Shown: piece after piece, positions 60,393 through 64,000 of the stretch | How positions within the stretch are numbered: position 1 is the first letter of the stretch | Layout: each line of letters begins with the position of its first letter | NCBI RefSeq assembly: GCF_020736705.1 | Contig: NZ_CP085990.1 | Span: 124,001 to 188,000 of the forward strand | From: Psychrobacter sanguinis | GTDB lineage: Bacteria; Pseudomonadota; Gammaproteobacteria; Pseudomonadales; Moraxellaceae | Direction: 5' to 3' | Length of the DNA stretch: 64,000 bases | Notes under the pieces: model-generated | Seen by the model: only the letters and a program-made list of their open reading frames with translations | Told to the model about the DNA's origin: nothing | Database searches by the model: none | Program-made: the position numbers and the translations under genes

Positions 60393-60440
60393 CTATTTAA
60401 ACCCCTATTTAACTCGTTATTTAACTTATTATTTAAGTCC
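60393..60440 (+). repeat. 12-bp tandem repeat, four units, in the gmk leader
   Basis: CTATTTAAACCC, CTATTTAACTCG, TTATTTAACTTA and TTATTTAAGTCC follow without gap. They end 22 bp before the gmk ATG and lie between the -10-like box and the binding site. Confidence 0.8.
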
Positions 60441-60462
60441 CCAACTCAAAGAGATTTCTTTT

Positions 60463-61077
60463 ATGAAAGGTTCACTTTTTATTGTCACTGCTGCTTCAGG
60501 TACCGGCAAAACCTCATTGGTTAAACAGCTTATCGCCACAACGAACGATCTGGCAGTAAGCGTCTCACATACCACACGCGAACCTCGCCCTGGTGAGATT
60601 GATGGTCAGCACTATCACTTTACTGATACCGCTAAGTTTGTCGAGGGTATTCAAGCAGGTGAATACCTTGAACATGCCAAAGTTTTTGACAACTACTATG
60701 GAACTTCTCGGCAGAGTGTTAACCAACAGCTAGACTCTGGCATGGACGTTATTTTAGAAATTGATTGGCAGGGTGCTTTGCAGGTCAAAGAGCTTTATGA
60801 GGATGTGACAATGATATTTATCCTACCGCCTAGCAAAGCCACTCTACGTCAACGTTTATCATCACGCGGTCAAGATTCTCAAGAAGTTATCGAAAAACGC
60901 TTGGCCGGTGCCGTCACTGAAATGCAGCAGTACGTGCACTTTGATTATGTGATTATTAATGATCAGTTTGAGGCCGCTTTGTCTGAACTTAAATCTATTA
61001 TTGTCGCTAAACGTCAAACTCTCGCCCGTCAACAAGCGCGTTATGCAGACACTATTAATGACTTAATCAGCGAGTAG
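60463..61077 (+). CDS. gmk: Guanylate kinase
   Basis: Phosphorylates GMP to GDP with ATP, 204 aa. The P-loop reads [10 protein letters not shown] (residues 10-19). [21 protein letters not shown] binds GMP, and [14 protein letters not shown] and [14 protein letters not shown] complete the family pattern. The gmk-rpoZ-spoT order, as in E. coli, ties it to (p)ppGpp metabolism. Start has a GAG-type binding site. Confidence 0.98.
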   Translation: MKGSLFIVTAASGTGKTSLVKQLIATTNDLAVSVSHTTREPRPGEIDGQHYHFTDTAKFVEGIQAGEYLEHAKVFDNYYGTSRQSVNQQLDSGMDVILEIDWQGALQVKELYEDVTMIFILPPSKATLRQRLSSRGQDSQEVIEKRLAGAVTEMQQYVHFDYVIINDQFEAALSELKSIIVAKRQTLARQQARYADTINDLISE

Positions 61078-61186
61078 CACTGTCTATTCACTGCTTATAA
61101 TGTGATTACACTGTAATCGTTTTGGCTAATTAAATGATTTGATTGGGGTTAACTTAAATAAAGCTACCCACTTAGCTCCTTAAATT

Positions 61187-61195
61187 TGCTATAAT
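61187..61195 (+). promoter_or_regulatory. Extended -10 promoter of rpoZ
   Basis: TGCTATAAT (TGnTATAAT) lies 55 bp before the rpoZ start. No convincing -35, as allowed for this promoter type. The same nine bases occur before rpmB. Confidence 0.5.
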
Positions 61196-61249
61196 GATTG
61201 ATTAACTATCGAATTTTTATATATCACCTAGTGATAACAAGAGGACTTT

Positions 61250-61510
61250 ATGGCACGTGTAACCGTAGAAGATTGCTTACATGCAGTAGACAACCGCTTT
61301 GAGCTGGTATTGGTTGCCAGCAAGCGCGCCCATCAACTGGCCAAAGGCATCGCTGAGCCTCTAGTGGAAGTCAATAACGATAAGCCGACTGTATTGGCAT
61401 TACGCGAAATTGCTGCTGGCTTAGTGACTAAAGATATTTTAGATCAGCCCGATCATCACTATGCTACAAATCCATTAGATATGGCATTAAGTGGCGGTCA
61501 AGGCTTCTAA
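61250..61510 (+). CDS. rpoZ: DNA-directed RNA polymerase omega subunit
   Basis: 86 aa. It starts [20 protein letters not shown], followed by [11 protein letters not shown] and [15 protein letters not shown], the pattern for omega, which helps assemble RNA polymerase and forms part of one ppGpp site. AAGAGGA precedes the ATG. Followed by a terminator, so spoT has its own promoter. Confidence 0.97.
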   Translation: MARVTVEDCLHAVDNRFELVLVASKRAHQLAKGIAEPLVEVNNDKPTVLALREIAAGLVTKDILDQPDHHYATNPLDMALSGGQGF

Positions 61511-62020
61511 TTTTAGATCTTTTAAATAAGTAGGGTTTGATTTTTTATTATAATCCCCTATCTCATTTAAGCCGGTTGAATAAAAACCACGATAGGCATT
61601 TAGCAAATCGTGGTTTTTTATATTCTATCTATTTCAATAGTCAGACTTGGTCAATAATGAGGCCTGTTTTTATAGTCATCATTTACTTATTTATAGGTTG
61701 TTAATAGCCATGTTTTTTTGACTTTAATAGGCCTTGGATAATGTAGGCTATGTTACTGTAAGCTCGGCTATCTAGTAGAAAAGCTTAGCTTTATTTTAAG
61801 GATTCATCGCTTAATAGTTGACAGCAAGCTATTTTTAAGATTAATTAAGGGGTTAACTGTTTTTTTATTATTGTTATCCCCATACTATTTTTATCGGCTG
61901 GAATTTATTGCGCCATATAAAGTGCGATTTCCCATAGAATAGACTGATAGATAGCTACGGTTTTTCACTCTCTATTGATGCATATTATTGTCTGTTGCCT
62001 AGCTAAAGGATGATCAAATT
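61511..62020. other. rpoZ/spoT intergenic region
   Basis: 510 bp with the rpoZ terminator at its left end. The rest is AT-rich and should contain the spoT promoter. No gene. Confidence 0.45.
61582..61619 (+). terminator. Rho-independent terminator of rpoZ
   Basis: AAAACCACGAT and ATCGTGGTTTT pair around 14 bases, followed by T6. Confidence 0.92.
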
Positions 62021-64000
62021 ATGTTACCCCCTAAAACTCAAAACGCCCCTAATCCTGGCTCGAGCACCTCTGACTCCGAACCTGATATGCTTAATTCGCT
62101 AAGTACTGATATTGATGGCAATGTGATTAATAATATTGCCAATGCAGATAATGTTTTGGATCCCATATTAAGCCCAGATATTTCTCTGCTAGACTTGTAT
62201 GATGATGAGCATTTAAATCAGACGGCTTATATGCAAAACCTGCCTAAGTTAAGCCATCATTTGGTAGATGAAGCACAGCGCAATTTAATGCGCGCTGTGT
62301 CATACCTTAATGACGCTGAGAAAAAGGAGGTCTTAGAGGCCTGTGCATATGGCGATCAAGCCCATATTAAAGACAAAAGAAAATCCGGTGAACCTTATAT
62401 CACCCATCCTATCGCTGTTGCCGAGATTTTAGCCGGCTTTAGATTAGACCGTGACACCATTATTGCCGCAATTTTGCACGATACAGTAGAGGATACTGAG
62501 GTCACTTCAGAAGAGATTATCAAACGTTTTGGGGTAACAGTAGAACGCTTAGTAGATGGGGTCACCAAACTAAAATCCTCCAATCACAATAAGAGACAAA
62601 ATAAAGCCGCGACTTTTCATAAGATTATGTCGGCCACTTTAGATGATCCTAGAGTGTTAATTATCAAATTAGCTGACCGTTTGCACAATATGTCTACTCT
62701 AGACTCAGTGCGTCCGGAAAAGCAAAAGTCGACCGCTTCTGAAACTTTAGAATTTTATGTGCCTTTTGCCCGACTAATGGGCATGAATGACATCGCTGAC
62801 TACATGGAAATCTTGTGTTATCGCAACCTTGATCCGGTGATGTATACCAAAATGTCGGACAAGCTTCTACAGCATGGCCTAGGTAGAAAATATCAAAAAG
62901 AGAATATTCAGCAGTATCTTAACTATGTGATGGATAAACATCATATCTCGGGACATGTTCGTGCCTTAGAGAACACCGTCATTATGTACCGTCAGTTTTT
63001 CCGTAACCGTGGTGAGATTGATGACTTATTGCGTCATTATGCTTTTGAAATTGTGACCAACACCATTGAAGAATGTGATTCATTGGCCGGTTACCTGATC
63101 AAAAAATACCGAATTTCAGAAAAATTTGTTGAAGATAATATTCGTCACCCTCTACCCGGTGGTAATCAGTCGCTGACTTTGACCTATAGACGCGATAACG
63201 ACATCATTCAAGTGACGCTGCTTACTCGCAAGATGGAAGCGGTATCTCGTTTAGGGGTGATTGGTGCAGATCAGGCGTCTGAGCTTAGCCGATCTGTGAT
63301 TAAAGCCTCATTACGCAATATGAAAGAGCTCATTGATTATGATAATGAAAGTGGCCATAAAGAAGGCGACCCCGACTATGATGACATGGTTAGCACTATT
63401 GATGAGCTTATCTCTTATTTAAATAGTCGAAAAATCTTGTGTTATAGCCCCAAAGGTCGAGCTTACGAGTTGCCACGAGGCGCAACCGCTTTGGACTTTG
63501 CCTATGCGGTGGGTCCTAAAGTAGGTAATGTGGCAGTGGGTGCCAATATTAATGGTAAAAAAGCCAAGCTTGGCTCTATTCTTAAAGCAGGTGATACGGT
63601 AGAAATTGAGGTAGATTCAGATGCTAAACCTAAGGCGGAGTGGTTAGGTATTGTGGTGACCAGTAAAGCCCAACGCTCACTGAAACGCTGGTTTAGTAGC
63701 TTACCTATTGAGGAGCAACAACAGCATGGGAAGCAAGCGTTAGATCGGGCGTTAAAAACGTACGGAAAATCACTTGAGGATTTGACTGAAGCGGACTGGC
63801 AAGATCTATTAAAATGGCAAAATATCGATAACAAAGAAGCGTTGTACGAAAGTATGTGCGCCGGCGCTCTGTTACCACAGTTGGTGGTCTCTCGCTTATT
63901 CAGCGATGATGTGACCAAAACGCATGAGCAAGCGCGTAAAAAAGGCTTTGACCGTCCCAACCAATTATTGTCTAATGCTAACGGGGTTGAGGTACATTTT
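62021..64000 (+). CDS. spoT: SpoT-type (p)ppGpp hydrolase, C-terminus beyond window
   Basis: Partial: 660 codons, no stop before the window end. A variable N-terminus (about 75 aa) precedes the HD hydrolase domain: PYITHPIAVAEIL near 127, ILHDTVEDT near 150 and KLADRLHNMSTLDS, with all metal and hydrolysis residues kept. The next domain (about 290-425) is where the ppGpp synthetase should be, but its key motifs are missing. There is no RxKHxYSI, the DIYAFR position reads LLRHYAFEIV, NGYQSLHT reads GGNQSLTLT, and the catalytic Glu segment EVQIRT reads QVTLLTRK. The TGS domain (about 472-530, ELPRGATALDFAYAV) is normal. It is therefore probably a hydrolase only, in line with reports on Acinetobacter SpoT. 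AAGGA precedes the ATG. Confidence 0.93.
   Translation, partial: MLPPKTQNAPNPGSSTSDSEPDMLNSLSTDIDGNVINNIANADNVLDPILSPDISLLDLYDDEHLNQTAYMQNLPKLSHHLVDEAQRNLMRAVSYLNDAEKKEVLEACAYGDQAHIKDKRKSGEPYITHPIAVAEILAGFRLDRDTIIAAILHDTVEDTEVTSEEIIKRFGVTVERLVDGVTKLKSSNHNKRQNKAATFHKIMSATLDDPRVLIIKLADRLHNMSTLDSVRPEKQKSTASETLEFYVPFARLMGMNDIADYMEILCYRNLDPVMYTKMSDKLLQHGLGRKYQKENIQQYLNYVMDKHHISGHVRALENTVIMYRQFFRNRGEIDDLLRHYAFEIVTNTIEECDSLAGYLIKKYRISEKFVEDNIRHPLPGGNQSLTLTYRRDNDIIQVTLLTRKMEAVSRLGVIGADQASELSRSVIKASLRNMKELIDYDNESGHKEGDPDYDDMVSTIDELISYLNSRKILCYSPKGRAYELPRGATALDFAYAVGPKVGNVAVGANINGKKAKLGSILKAGDTVEIEVDSDAKPKAEWLGIVVTSKAQRSLKRWFSSLPIEEQQQHGKQALDRALKTYGKSLEDLTEADWQDLLKWQNIDNKEALYESMCAGALLPQLVVSRLFSDDVTKTHEQARKKGFDRPNQLLSNANGVEVHF

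Noticed and set aside
63502-63960. A 152-codon minus-strand frame opposite spoT
   Set aside because: It lies wholly within spoT in another frame, is Ser/Cys-rich as antisense shadows tend to be, and has no binding site.

Overview
This 64 kb window is a stretch of ordinary bacterial chromosome. The proteins look like those of a gammaproteobacterium of the family Moraxellaceae, most likely Psychrobacter. I base this on the close match of most proteins to gammaproteobacterial families, the moderate-to-low GC content, a SpoT whose synthetase half is degraded (as in Acinetobacter-type SpoT), bimodular QueF, and YadG/YadH, Alx and YpjD orthologues. This is judgement from reading; no database search was run. 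I found no insertion sequence, integrase, prophage gene, CRISPR array or plasmid function.

Layout. 0.1-11 kb: ftsK; thioredoxin reductase trxB; the N-end-rule transferases aat and bpt; rimI; the electron-transfer flavoprotein genes etfB-etfA; a cold-shock gene; and a small membrane protein. 11-19.5 kb: ilvI-ilvH followed by ilvC (branched-chain amino acids), queF (queuosine), a yadG-yadH ABC exporter and a c5-type cytochrome. 19.9 kb: one tRNA-Arg(CCG). 20-22.5 kb: three unrecognised proteins, the least familiar part of the window. 22.5-37 kb: a class III sirtuin, a lemA/TPM-domain cluster, a sodium:alanine symporter, a fasciclin lipoprotein, metH, an ABM-fold monooxygenase, a BASS transporter and an MHS-type MFS transporter. 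37-48.7 kb: a 54-residue DUF2256 zinc protein, ffh, ypjD, an AmpG-like transporter, rpmB-rpmG, three small unknowns, rpe, a TIGR03643 protein, alx under a Mn2+ riboswitch, and fghA. 49-64 kb: an NCS1 permease with a cysteine-rich tail, an acyl-CoA ligase, aqpZ, pncB, htpG, a thioesterase, ispH, gmk, rpoZ and spoT, which runs off the window end.

No clear new multi-gene system is present. The observations most worth a second look are these. (1) A textbook promoter plus yybP-ykoY manganese riboswitch with terminator lies upstream of alx. (2) SpoT keeps its hydrolase motifs but has lost its synthetase motifs. (3) Degenerate 12-19 bp tandem repeats recur just past the stop codons of several unrelated genes, sometimes starting exactly at the stop codon. 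(4) A DUF2256 gene and a TIGR03643 gene occur with no photolyase between them. (5) An NCS1 permease carries a C-terminal zinc-ribbon-like tail. (6) Two long leaders, before rpmB and before ilvI, contain candidate regulatory structure.

Genes that plausibly work together: ilvI-ilvH-ilvC; etfB-etfA; aat-bpt; yadG-yadH; lemA with two TPM proteins; rpmB-rpmG; gmk-rpoZ-spoT. Start codons were revised where a good ribosome binding site pointed to a different start from the longest reading frame; each case is noted.
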